Assembly (NCBI RefSeq): GCF_014203735.1
Contig: NZ_JACHJQ010000006.1
Coordinates: 629,698 to 693,697 of the forward strand
Source of the DNA: Actinophytocola algeriensis
GTDB taxonomy: Bacteria; Actinomycetota; Actinomycetes; Mycobacteriales; Pseudonocardiaceae
DNA: 64,000 bases
Reading direction: 5' to 3'
Positions 1-7,551 of this stretch are shown one piece after another; positions within the stretch are counted from its first letter, which is position 1, and the number at the start of each line of letters is the position of its first letter. The position numbers were made by a program, and so were the translations under genes. The notes beneath the pieces were generated by a model. That model searched no databases. It was given only the letters and a program-made list of their open reading frames with translations, and was not told the DNA's origin.

Positions 1-1
1 G

Positions 2-544
2 TTCTCGCTCGCCGTCGGCCTCTTCCTGCAACTGGGTCTGGGGTACTCGCCGCTCGAGGCGAGCCTGACGATGGCGCCGTGGGCGGTGGGCGCGTTCATC
101 GGTTCCGCGGTCGGCGCGAGCGCGCTCGCCGGGATGGGGCGGCGCGTGCTGCACCTCGGGCTCGGGCTGATGATGGCCGGCCTGACCTGGCTGTACTTCT
201 CGCTGTCGGTCGACGGCCCGCCGATCGCGCCGCTCGCGGTGTTCGGCGCGGGCATGGGGATGATCTTCGTGCCGTTGTTCGACATCATCGTCGGCGACCT
301 GTCCGACGACGAGGTCGGCTCCGCGTCGGGGGTCCTGACCTCCGTGCAGCAGCTGGGCGCGTCGCTGGGCATCGCGGTGCTCGGCACGGTGTTCTTCTCC
401 AACGCCGCCGACGCCGGGGTAGCGGGGGCAGCGGTGTTCGTCGACGCGGCGAAGGTCGTCACGCTCGTCGCGATCGGGCTGACCGCGGTCACCTTCGCGC
501 TCGGGTTCCTGCTGCCCCGCAAGGCAAAGGCCGCCGCGCACTAG
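2..544 (+). CDS. MFS drug-efflux transporter, C-terminal part (5' end outside window)
   Basis: The frame is open from base 2, so the true start lies upstream and about 180 residues are visible. The opening segment (LGYSPLEASLTMAPWAVGAF) is the loop and helix typical of the second half of DHA2/EmrB-QacA 14-helix proton-driven exporters. It is followed by four or five further hydrophobic helices with Gly/Ala-rich packing and a basic tail (PRKAKAAAH). A TetR regulator begins about 60 bp downstream on the same strand, a common arrangement for a locally controlled efflux pump. Substrate is not predictable. Family assignment is firm; the DHA2 subfamily is inferred. Confidence 0.85.
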   Translation, partial: FSLAVGLFLQLGLGYSPLEASLTMAPWAVGAFIGSAVGASALAGMGRRVLHLGLGLMMAGLTWLYFSLSVDGPPIAPLAVFGAGMGMIFVPLFDIIVGDLSDDEVGSASGVLTSVQQLGASLGIAVLGTVFFSNAADAGVAGAAVFVDAAKVVTLVAIGLTAVTFALGFLLPRKAKAAAH

Positions 545-606
545 TCCGCCTCCCCGAACCCGAAAGAACACGCTCTAACCTGACGACACGTTTCAAGGAG
601 GTTCCG

Positions 607-1248
607 ATGCCGGCTCCGCTCAGCGGCCGCAAGGCGCAGGCCGCCCGCAACGACGGGCTGATCGTCGAGGCCGCGCGCGAGGTGTTCGTCGCCGACCCGA
701 CGGCGCCGATCGCCGCGGTCGCCGAGCGGGCCGGCGTCGGCATCAGCGCCCTGTACCGGCGCTACCCCAGCAAGGAGGACCTGCTGCGCAAGCTGTGCGC
801 GGACGGCCTCACGCTCTACACCTCGATCGTCGAGAAGGCGGTCGAGGCGAGCGGTTCCGGGGGCGACCCGTGGGAGTCGTTCGCGACCTTCATGCGCGAG
901 GTCGTCGCCGCCGACACCCACTCGATCACCAACGCGCTGGCGGGCACGTTCACCCCGTCGCCCGAGCTGTACGAGATGGCTCGGCGGTCGGGCGAGCTGA
1001 ACGAGCGACTCGTCGCGCGGACCAGGCAGGCCGGCGTGGTCCGCGCGGACCTGGACGTCGGCGACCTCGGCGCGTTGTTCGGCCAGCTGGCCGCGGTGGG
1101 CGTCGGCGACCCGGCCCGCGACCACGACCTCCGCCAGCGCTACCTGACGATCATCCTCGACGGCCTGCGCGTTCCGCCGGTCACGACCAGCCTCCCGAGC
1201 CACGCCCCGACCCTCGAGGAACGGGCCCGGCAGTGGGTGCCGGCATGA
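607..1248 (+). CDS. TetR/AcrR family transcriptional regulator
   Basis: The 213-aa protein has an N-terminal helix-turn-helix (about residues 12-60; core AGVGISALYRRYPSKEDLL) and a helical C-terminal ligand-binding region of the SbtR-like type. The ATG at 607 is chosen because a perfect AAGGAGG sits at 596-602; longer in-frame extensions overlap the efflux gene and are shadows. It lies just after the MFS exporter and overlaps the next gene by 4 nt (ATGA), so it probably controls the exporter and is co-transcribed with the repair-like gene behind it. The inducer is unknown. Confidence 0.9.
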   Translation: MPAPLSGRKAQAARNDGLIVEAAREVFVADPTAPIAAVAERAGVGISALYRRYPSKEDLLRKLCADGLTLYTSIVEKAVEASGSGGDPWESFATFMREVVAADTHSITNALAGTFTPSPELYEMARRSGELNERLVARTRQAGVVRADLDVGDLGALFGQLAAVGVGDPARDHDLRQRYLTIILDGLRVPPVTTSLPSHAPTLEERARQWVPA

Positions 1249-1934
1249 GCGCGCTGCAGGCCGACCTCCGCGCACACGCCACGGCGGAGGACCGGGAGAA
1301 GACGACCGCTCGCCTTCCGGAGGGCTACCCGGTCATCGGGGTGCGGATGAAGACGCTGTTCGACGTCGCGAAGGCCCACTCGGGGATGCCGCTCGACGAG
1401 GTGTCGGCCCTGTTCGACGAGCCGGAGTACGAGGCACGGCTGGCCGCGGTGTGCGTGCTGGACATCAAGGCCCGCGCCGCGCGGCTCCCCGCCGACGACC
1501 GGCGCGCACTGTGCGAGCTGTACCTGGCCCGGCACGACCGGATCGACACGTGGGACATGGTCGACCGCGCCGCGCCGCGGGTCGTTGGCCAGTACCTGAT
1601 GGACCGCCCGCACGACCCGCTGTTCACGCTGGCGCGCTCGGCGAACCCCCACGAACGCAGGACGGCGATCACCGCGCCGCTGTACTGGGCGCGGTACGGC
1701 ACGCCTGCGCACCTGCCCGACCTGTTCCGGCTCGCGGAGGCACTGCTGGGCGACGACGACGTGGTGGTCGCCAAGCCGGTCGGGATCGCGCTGAAGTACG
1801 CGGGCGTGCTCGACGAGCCCGCGCTGCTGTCCTTCCTGGAAACCCACGCGGCGCGGATGCGGCGCCCCGCGCTGCGGTACGCCGTCGAGAAACTCGCCCC
1901 GGCACAGCGGAGCAAGTACGGCCCAGGCCGGTGA
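1245..1934 (+). CDS. AlkD-like DNA alkylation repair (HEAT-repeat) protein
   Basis: This 229-aa alpha-helical protein matches the layout of the AlkD/AlkC-like DNA alkylation repair family: repeated helical pairs such as DVAKAHSGMPLDEVSALF and WDMVDRAAPRVVGQYLMDRP, with conserved Trp and Asp residues. Relatives excise alkylated bases or bind damaged DNA without base flipping; here the activity is inferred. The ATG overlaps the TetR stop by 4 nt, and its own stop overlaps the GTG start of the DUF2332 gene. Translational coupling with the TetR gene suggests expression in response to a toxic compound. Confidence 0.75.
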   Translation: MSALQADLRAHATAEDREKTTARLPEGYPVIGVRMKTLFDVAKAHSGMPLDEVSALFDEPEYEARLAAVCVLDIKARAARLPADDRRALCELYLARHDRIDTWDMVDRAAPRVVGQYLMDRPHDPLFTLARSANPHERRTAITAPLYWARYGTPAHLPDLFRLAEALLGDDDVVVAKPVGIALKYAGVLDEPALLSFLETHAARMRRPALRYAVEKLAPAQRSKYGPGR

Positions 1935-2983
1935 AACGCACGCTCGCCGAGGTGTACCGGCGTTTCGGTGAGGTCGACGCCGCCGGGACGTCGCCGTTGT
2001 ACGAGCGCGTCGCGGTCGGCATGAGTGAGTCCGGTGCGGCGCTGCGCGCCATCGAGGCGGTACCGGCGCGCAGGCGGCACCCGACGGTGGTCCTCGCCGC
2101 GCTGCACGACCTCGCCCTCGCCGGGCGGGCCCCGGCACTCGCCGCGGCCTACGCCGCCGGGGACGGCGACGCCGCCGCCCGCGCCGCGGTCGGCACGCTG
2201 CTGCGCATGACCGACGCGGTCGTGGCCACCGCCAGGAGGACGCGGGCCGACGAGACCGGCCGCCACGCGGTGCTGTACCCGGTCATCGCCGAGGCGGCGC
2301 GCCGGGTGGGCGCGAACGCGGTCGGGCTGATCGACGTGGGTTGTTCGGCCGGGCTCAACCTCACCGTCGACCGCGTCGGCATCACCTACGACAACGGACA
2401 GTCGCTGGGCGAACTCTCATCTCCGGTGCGGGTGTCGGCCTCGGTCGTCGGCGACCGGCCCGTTCCGGCGGCGGCGGTACCCGAGGTCGTCGCCAGGATC
2501 GGCATCGACCCCGATCCGGTCGACGTGACCGACGCGGACGACGCCCGGTGGTTGCGAGCCTGCCTGCCCCCGGACCAGCCCGCGCGGATCGCACGGCTCG
2601 ACGCGGAGCTGGCGCTGGCGGCGACGAGCCCGCCGCTGCTGCTGCGCGGTACCGCCGTCGAGATGCTGCCTGACGCCTTCGCCCAGGTTCCCGAGGACGC
2701 CCTGCCTGTCGTCATCACCACGTGGGCGCTGTCGCACGTCGCGCCCGAGAGCCGGCCGCGCTTCCTGCGCCGCATCGAGGAGGCGGCGGCAGACCGGCCG
2801 GTGGCGTGGGTGTCCGCCGAGGGTGTCGGTGTCGCGCCGACGATCCCGACACTCGGCGACCGCCCCGCCTCCGGTCACAGCATCATCGGTCTGGCGGTGT
2901 CCGACGGGCCTGCCCTGCGAGCCGAGGCCGTCGGCCGCTGCTGGTCGCGGGGCCGCTTGCTGGCGTGGCTGGCGGACTCCTAG
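1931..2983 (+). CDS. DUF2332 family protein
   Basis: The 350-aa protein belongs to DUF2332, widespread in actinobacteria and of unproven function. The GTG at 1931 overlaps the previous stop (GTGA). A central motif LIDVGCSAGLNL resembles the glycine-rich SAM-binding loop of class I methyltransferases, and a later TTWALSHV segment fits the following strand, so a Rossmann-like fold is likely; catalysis is not established. It is the last gene of the overlapping TetR/AlkD-like set. Its stop lies directly against the tail of a convergent pseudogene. Confidence 0.8.
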   Translation: MKRTLAEVYRRFGEVDAAGTSPLYERVAVGMSESGAALRAIEAVPARRRHPTVVLAALHDLALAGRAPALAAAYAAGDGDAAARAAVGTLLRMTDAVVATARRTRADETGRHAVLYPVIAEAARRVGANAVGLIDVGCSAGLNLTVDRVGITYDNGQSLGELSSPVRVSASVVGDRPVPAAAVPEVVARIGIDPDPVDVTDADDARWLRACLPPDQPARIARLDAELALAATSPPLLLRGTAVEMLPDAFAQVPEDALPVVITTWALSHVAPESRPRFLRRIEEAAADRPVAWVSAEGVGVAPTIPTLGDRPASGHSIIGLAVSDGPALRAEAVGRCWSRGRLLAWLADS

Positions 2984-3237
2984 CCGATCAGGTCGGTGAG
3001 GGCGCCGACGACCGCGTCCGGGTCCTCCTCCGGCACGAAGTGACCGGAGGACGGGAAGTTCACCACGCGCTCGTCGCTCCCCCGTGTTCCTTGGCAGGTC
3101 GACCGCGATCACCAGGTCTGCGGCCAGCCGGGCAGCAGCACCAGCGGCTCACCCCGGCCGCCAGTCACGTAGCGCAGCCCGGCCGCGTGCCCGGCGCGCG
3201 GGCCGAGGACGCCCCGTCGAACAGCACGACGACGAGG
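2980..3237 (-). pseudogene. Remnant of an epoxide-hydrolase-type alpha/beta hydrolase
   Basis: Reading the minus strand, the start of a hydrolase is visible (RYVTGGRGEPLVLLPGWPQTW without its last residue, about 3109-3180), ending at an in-frame TGA. Next comes VIAVDLP in another frame (near 3095-3112). Finally there is a typical C-terminus with the catalytic-His loop, VVNFPSSGHFVPEEDPDAV, running to a stop at 2980-2982. In epoxide hydrolase-like proteins these parts are separated by roughly 200 residues, so the gene has a large internal deletion plus frameshifts. Upstream residues (ARAPGTR) match the usual RVNGTR start region in yet another frame. Confidence 0.75.
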
Positions 3238-3244
3238 CGCGGCG

Positions 3245-4330
3245 TCACCCGAGCGCGGTATCGAGGTCCGCCCACAGGTCCTCGACGTGCTCGCAGCCCA
3301 CGGACAGCCGCAGCAGCGACGGCGGCACGTGCTCCTGGCCCGCGAGCTTCGCGCGCCGCTCGACCGTCGACTCCACGCCGCCGAGACTGGTCGCCGCGTT
3401 GACCACGCGCAGGGCCGCGCACACCGCGTCGGCCTCGGCGGCGCCGCCTGCGACCTCGAACGACAGCATCGCGCCGAACCCCGACATCTGCGCCGCCGCC
3501 CGCTTGTGGCCGGGGTCGGACGGCAGCCCCGGGTACCGGACACGGCTGACCTTCGGGTGCTGCTCCAGCCGCTCCGCGAGCACCCCGGCCGACTCCTGGG
3601 CCTGCCGGACGCGCAGCGCGAGGGTCCGCACGCCGCGCACGGCGAGGAACGCCTCCATCCCGCCGGGGGTGGCGCCCGCGAGCACGCGGTTGGTGCGCAG
3701 GCGCGCGGCCAGTTCCTCGTCCGCGGCGACGGTCAGGCCGATCAGCAGGTCGGCGTGGCCGCCGATGTACTTGGAGCCGCTGTGCATCACGATGTCCGCA
3801 CCCAGGGCGAGCGGGTTCTGCAGCAGCGGCGTGGCGAACGTGTTGTCGACCGCGACCGGCACCCCTGCGGCCCGCGCGCCGGCACACAGCGCGGGCAGGT
3901 CGGCGACGTCCATCAGCGGGTTGGTCGGCGACTCCAGCCACAGCAGCGCGGCGCCCTCCGCGGCGGCGAGCACGGCGTCGGTGTCGGTGATGTCCCGCAG
4001 GTCGACGGTGTGACCGCGGGCCGCCACCAGCGCGCGGACGGCGGTGTAGGAGTCGGCGGGCACGACCACCCGCGACGCGGCGGGCAGCAGGTCCACGACG
4101 GCCGCCACCGCACCCATGCCCGACGCGTACGCCGTCGCCGTCCCGCCCTCCAGCCGCCCGACGACCTGCTCCAGCGCGTCCCAGGTCGGGGTGCCCTCGT
4201 TGCGGGCGTAGTCGTACTCGCCGCCGGCGCGGAAGCTCGACGCGAACACCGGCGGCACGTTCAGCGGCGCGCCGGGCTGGTCCGCGCGGCCGGCGCCGAC
4301 GCAGACGGTCTCCGTTCGTGGTGTGGTCAC
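3245..4330 (-). CDS. Cys/Met metabolism PLP-dependent enzyme (cystathionine gamma-synthase/lyase family)
   Basis: The 361-aa protein has the family landmarks in order: YARNEGTPTWDALE near the start, the PLP-contacting segment YASGMGAVAAVV, PTNPLMDV, DNTFATPLLQNPLALGADIV, and the Schiff-base lysine in MHSGSKYIGGHADLL. A C-terminal SLGGVESTVERRA loop follows. The family transfers or eliminates sulfur-containing gamma substituents; synthase versus lyase cannot be settled from sequence. The GTG at 4330 is preferred because longer forms run into the divergent kinase gene. That gene starts 65 bp away, so a short divergent promoter is expected. Confidence 0.88.
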   Translation of the reverse strand: MTTPRTETVCVGAGRADQPGAPLNVPPVFASSFRAGGEYDYARNEGTPTWDALEQVVGRLEGGTATAYASGMGAVAAVVDLLPAASRVVVPADSYTAVRALVAARGHTVDLRDITDTDAVLAAAEGAALLWLESPTNPLMDVADLPALCAGARAAGVPVAVDNTFATPLLQNPLALGADIVMHSGSKYIGGHADLLIGLTVAADEELAARLRTNRVLAGATPGGMEAFLAVRGVRTLALRVRQAQESAGVLAERLEQHPKVSRVRYPGLPSDPGHKRAAAQMSGFGAMLSFEVAGGAAEADAVCAALRVVNAATSLGGVESTVERRAKLAGQEHVPPSLLRLSVGCEHVEDLWADLDTALG

Positions 4331-4394
4331 GGGTGCCAATGTAGAACCCGAAACTCGGTCGCGGCGCGTGGTTTGCGCCGGGACACTGCGTGCC

Positions 4395-5561
4395 GTGGGG
4401 AAATCCGTCACCGCCGTGGTCACGTCCGGCGGCGCACCCGTGGGGGCGGTGGGACCGTTCGCTGTGGACGCTCCGTGGTGGGCTGAGGTCGAGACGGTCA
4501 CCACGCATCTGGGCGTGGTGCTCGGGGTGCCCGCGTACGTGCTGCGGCTCATGCGGGTCGATGGCGGTCGTGTGCCGAAGGGCGGGCATGTGACCTACCA
4601 CGTGGAGGCACCCGGCACGACCGCGTCACTGCCGCCGGCCGACCTCGACGGCGACGACCCGCTGCGGGCGCACTACGCGACCGCCGACGGTCTGCGCGCG
4701 CTGTTCACGTGGGCGCGCGACACCCTTGCGGGGCAAGGGATCGCGGTGACCGGCCCGATCGCACAGCGGAAGACGTGGAACCTGGCGGCGCTCTTCCGGC
4801 TGCCGACCGACCGCGGTCCGGTGTGGTGCAAGGCACTGCCCGCGTTCGCCGCGGACGAGGCCGTGGTGATGGCGGAGTTCGCCACCGTCGACGCGACGCT
4901 GGTGCCGGAGGTCCTCGGCGCGGCGGAAGGACGGCTGCTGCTCGCGCACCTGCCCGGCGAGGACTGCTGGCACGCACCCGACGCGGTGCTGGCCGCGGGC
5001 ATCCACCGGTACGTCGCCGCCCAGGCGGCGCTGACGCCGCCTGCCTGGCTCCAGCACCGCGACTACGCCACCGAGATCGACGCCCTGCTCGACCGCGATC
5101 TCGGCCTGACCGCCGACGAGGTCGCCGCCGCGCGGGCCATGCGGCCGGGGTGGGCGGAGCTGGCCGACTGCGGCCTGCCGACGACGATCGTGCACGGCGA
5201 CTTCCACTCGGGGAACTGGCGCAGCGAGGACGGCGGCCCGCCCTCGGTGCTCGACTTCGCCGACGCGCACGCGGGCACCCCGGTGCTCGACGGGCTGCGG
5301 GTCACCGAGTTCGGGGACCCGGCGCGGACCCCGGCCGCCCACGCGGCGTGGGTGGCGGCGTGGCGCACCGCGTGCCCGGACAGCGACCCGGCCCGCGCGC
5401 TCGCGGTCGGGGAACCGTTGTCCCGGCTGTACTTCGCGGTGCGGTACCAGGAGTTCCTCGACGGGATCGAGACGTCCGAGCGGATCTACCACGAAGGCGA
5501 CCCGGCCTCGTGCGTCAGGGAAGCGCTGCGGTGTCACGCAGCCGCACCGACAGGCACGTGA
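4395..5561 (+). CDS. Aminoglycoside phosphotransferase (APH/choline kinase) family protein
   Basis: The C-terminal half has the kinase signature IVHGDFHSGNWR (catalytic-loop Asp and metal-binding Asn) followed by VLDFADAHAGTPVLDGL, which carries the second metal-binding Asp. The N-terminal half resembles the nucleotide lobe of small-molecule kinases. GTG 4395 gives 388 aa and avoids overlap with the divergent PLP gene; an ATG at 4323 would extend it by 24 residues but overlaps that gene's start. The substrate is unknown and need not be an aminoglycoside. Its last 47 bases overlap the convergent ddaH gene. Confidence 0.8.
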   Translation: MGKSVTAVVTSGGAPVGAVGPFAVDAPWWAEVETVTTHLGVVLGVPAYVLRLMRVDGGRVPKGGHVTYHVEAPGTTASLPPADLDGDDPLRAHYATADGLRALFTWARDTLAGQGIAVTGPIAQRKTWNLAALFRLPTDRGPVWCKALPAFAADEAVVMAEFATVDATLVPEVLGAAEGRLLLAHLPGEDCWHAPDAVLAAGIHRYVAAQAALTPPAWLQHRDYATEIDALLDRDLGLTADEVAAARAMRPGWAELADCGLPTTIVHGDFHSGNWRSEDGGPPSVLDFADAHAGTPVLDGLRVTEFGDPARTPAAHAAWVAAWRTACPDSDPARALAVGEPLSRLYFAVRYQEFLDGIETSERIYHEGDPASCVREALRCHAAAPTGT

Positions 5562-6282
5562 CGCAGCCCTCGAGCTTCTCGAACTCGCTGATGTCGACGA
5601 CGACCGGCTCGAGGCCCCTGGCGCGGAACAACGCGGCGGACTCGGGCGCGCTCGCGGCCATGAGGACCCGGTTGCCGCCGAGGAGGACCACGTGCGAGCC
5701 GCCTTCCTCGGGGACGGGCTCGAACCGGTCGAACACGGTCGGGTCGTCCACGAGCGGCGGGTAGCCGATCACGGTGCCGTCCGGCAGCGCGGTGACGGCT
5801 GACTTCAGGTGCAGCACCTTGGTGACGGGCACCGGGACGACGGTCGCCTCGGGGAGGTGCGCGGCGAGTTGCCGGATGCCCTCGTCGTTGGTGCGGTCAC
5901 CGCGGCCCACGTAGATCGTCTCGCCGATCTTGAGGACGTCGCCGCCGTCGAGCGTGCCCGGGGCCTCGATCCGCCGGATGTCGTAGCCGTCGAGGGCCGC
6001 CGCCACGCCGTCGGTCTCCCCTCGTCGTTCCGGCGCACCGGACCGGGCGAGGACGGCGGTCTTCCCATACACGACAACGGGGTCTTCGACGAAGACCGCG
6101 TCGGGGCAGTCGTCGGCCGGTTCGACCTCGACCACGTGCCAGCCTTCCGCTTCGAGCGCTTCCACATAGGACTCCCACTGCCGCGACGCCAGCGCCGGGT
6201 CGACGGGGAGCCGTTCGATGTGCGAGATGAGGCCCTCGGCGAGCCGTGGGCCGGGCCGCCGCACCAAGACCGTGATGGACAT
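5515..6282 (-). CDS. ddaH: Dimethylarginine dimethylaminohydrolase (DDAH)
   Basis: This 255-aa guanidino-modifying enzyme hydrolyses N-methylated arginines to citrulline and methylamines. Key regions are present: DAVFVEDPVVVYG and GTLDGGDVLKIG (substrate pocket), the catalytic His in KVLHLKSAV, and the nucleophilic Cys near the C-terminus in EGCVTCLSVR. Length matches bacterial DDAH. The ATG at 6282 opens the conserved first strand (SITVLVRRPGPRLAEGL). The region just upstream is the repeat array, so its promoter must lie within or beside repeats. Confidence 0.92.
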   Translation of the reverse strand: MSITVLVRRPGPRLAEGLISHIERLPVDPALASRQWESYVEALEAEGWHVVEVEPADDCPDAVFVEDPVVVYGKTAVLARSGAPERRGETDGVAAALDGYDIRRIEAPGTLDGGDVLKIGETIYVGRGDRTNDEGIRQLAAHLPEATVVPVPVTKVLHLKSAVTALPDGTVIGYPPLVDDPTVFDRFEPVPEEGGSHVVLLGGNRVLMAASAPESAALFRARGLEPVVVDISEFEKLEGCVTCLSVRLRDTAALP

Positions 6283-6327
6283 GCGGTCCAGGTTAGCCAC
6301 CCGCCCCGACCCGCCGCCCGTCAGCCG

Positions 6328-6587
6328 CGAAAGTCCCCTTTCGGGACGCTCAACGTGATGAAGGACCCCTTCGTAACGTCCGGCGCGATGAAGGACCCCT
6401 TCGTAACGTCCGGTGTGATGAAGGGCCCCTTCGTTGCGCTCACCGTGATGAAGGACCCCTTCGCACACCCGGCGTGATGAAGGACCCCTTCGTTGCGCTC
6501 ACCGTGATGAAGGACCCCTTCATCACGCCCGATGTGACGAAGGGCCCCTTCATGACACCGGGCCACGCCCTGAAAGCGCCTTTCACG
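6328..6587. repeat. Nine-unit, ~30-bp-period array of short hairpin repeats
   Basis: The core GTGATGAAGGACCCCTTCG or a close variant recurs at a 30-base spacing, with cores starting near 6331, 6361, 6391, 6421, 6451, 6480, 6510, 6540 and 6571. Each core is a small inverted repeat (GAAGG / CCTTC); the two outermost copies are diverged to GAAAG / CTTTC. Because the period is close to a multiple of three, it translates in several frames as repeating Met-Lys-Asp-Pro-Phe peptides, which explains several spurious ORFs. No protein-coding signal is seen here. It may act as transcription terminators, a REP-like element, or a protein-binding array. Confidence 0.85.
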
Positions 6588-6635
6588 GCACGAAGGCCAA
6601 CCGAGCACGGGCGGAAGCCCGCCACAAGGGGCTCC

Positions 6636-6770
6636 CTGCCATCCCGTCGACCTGGCGAAGCCCGATCACACCGGCTCAAGGGGGCACCAAACAACCCAAC
6701 CGGCGGCAAACGCTGGAACCGCCCCCTTGAGCCGGTGTGATAGCCCGTAGGGAGGTCGACGGGATGGCAG
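6636..6770. repeat. Large imperfect palindrome (50-bp arms, 35-bp loop)
   Basis: Bases 6636-6685 and 6721-6770 are inverted copies. The outer 18 bp (6636-6653 against 6753-6770) and inner 21 bp (6665-6685 against 6721-6741) match perfectly, separated by an 11-bp mismatched block. The loop 6686-6720 is A/C-rich. Nothing in it looks coding. Together with the adjacent array it fills the gene-free stretch 6283-6902. It could be a miniature non-autonomous mobile element or a strong cruciform or terminator; no target-site duplication was identified. Confidence 0.8.
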
Positions 6771-6902
6771 GCAGACCCGCACCCAACCGCAGCCAAACAA
6801 CGAAACCCCAAGCCATCCCAGAGACCTGCCCCTCCGGCGAGGAGCCCCCGGAGGGCACACCACCAGACAGCCTCTCTGGACAGCTGACCTCGCGTCTTGG
6901 GG

Positions 6903-7379
6903 CTAACTCGGGGTGCGTGCCTCGATCTTCCGTGCCACCGCGGCGAGGGTTTGTTCCATCGAGTAGGCGTTGTAGCCAGGGCGGTCCGGCTTCCCCGTGA
7001 CGATCGGGCCCAGGTAGCGCTGGACGAACTTGTTGCCGACGCGGTACCAGTGCTCGGTGAGGCGGCAGCCGTTCGCGGTCGGGGTGATCTCGTAGGCCCA
7101 GCGGGACACCCGCATGCCGAAGGACGAGCGGACGTCGAACAGGAACCAGCGCGGTGGCTCGCACTCCATCACCCGCACCCGGGTCCACCACTCCTTGCCG
7201 GGGCCGCGGTTGACACCGCGGAAGCGGGCGCCGACCGCGGGGCCGGTCGCACCGCCCACCCAGCGGCCACCGACGTTCTCCGGGCTCAGCTCACCCATGC
7301 TGGGCAGGTCCGTGACGATGGCCCATGCGACCTCCGGGTCGACGGCCAGTTCGACGCTCCGCGAGATAGTGGGCTCCAC
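6903..7379 (-). CDS. SRPBCC family (START-like) protein
   Basis: The 158-aa product has the helix-grip layout of polyketide cyclase/START-like proteins. It begins with ISRSVELAVDPEVAWAIVTD, followed by the conserved Gly-rich bend, a central VMECEPPRWFLFDV strand, RWAYEITPTANGCRLTEHW, and a long C-terminal helix. These proteins bind small hydrophobic ligands; no specific ligand can be named. GTG 7379 was chosen because it begins just before the conserved first strand; an ATG at 7427 would add 16 poorly conserved residues. It is divergent from the chitinase gene. Confidence 0.75.
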   Translation of the reverse strand: MEPTISRSVELAVDPEVAWAIVTDLPSMGELSPENVGGRWVGGATGPAVGARFRGVNRGPGKEWWTRVRVMECEPPRWFLFDVRSSFGMRVSRWAYEITPTANGCRLTEHWYRVGNKFVQRYLGPIVTGKPDRPGYNAYSMEQTLAAVARKIEARTPS

Positions 7380-7456
7380 GAAGCCACGGTCGCACGCGGT
7401 TCGCGGGCCCGGCAAGCCACTCCGCACGTCGGGAGAAGTCCGCTTTGTCCCGCTGT

Positions 7457-7497
7457 ATTGGTCCAGACCTTGATGTTACCGCATGGTCTAGACCACA
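7457..7497 (+). promoter_or_regulatory. Two DasR-type (dre-like) sites upstream of chitinase
   Basis: Two related 12-mers lie 25 bp apart: TGGTCCAGACCT inside 7457-7472 and the perfect palindrome TGGTCTAGACCA inside 7482-7497. They match the Streptomyces dre consensus (ACTGGTCTAGACCACT) bound by the GntR-type N-acetylglucosamine sensor DasR and the direct repeats known in streptomycete chitinase promoters. They lie 55-95 bp upstream of the chitinase start. No dasR gene is in the window. Confidence 0.75.
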
Positions 7498-7551
7498 CTG
7501 GGTGCGGGAGATCCACGGGGTGCTCTTCGTACCTGCGCGAAGGAGTCCACG

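Noticed and set aside
4323-4394. Upstream ATG extension of the APH-type kinase
   Set aside because: Overlaps the start of the divergent PLP enzyme and adds no conserved residues.
6328-6587. CRISPR array
   Set aside because: Repeat cores are about 18 bp, the 10-12 bp between them are themselves similar, and no unique 30-nt spacers or cas genes exist.
6321-6811. Several short ORFs with repeated Met-Lys-Asp/Gly-Pro-Phe peptides on both strands
   Set aside because: Produced by the 30-bp repeat array being readable in many frames; no ribosome sites.
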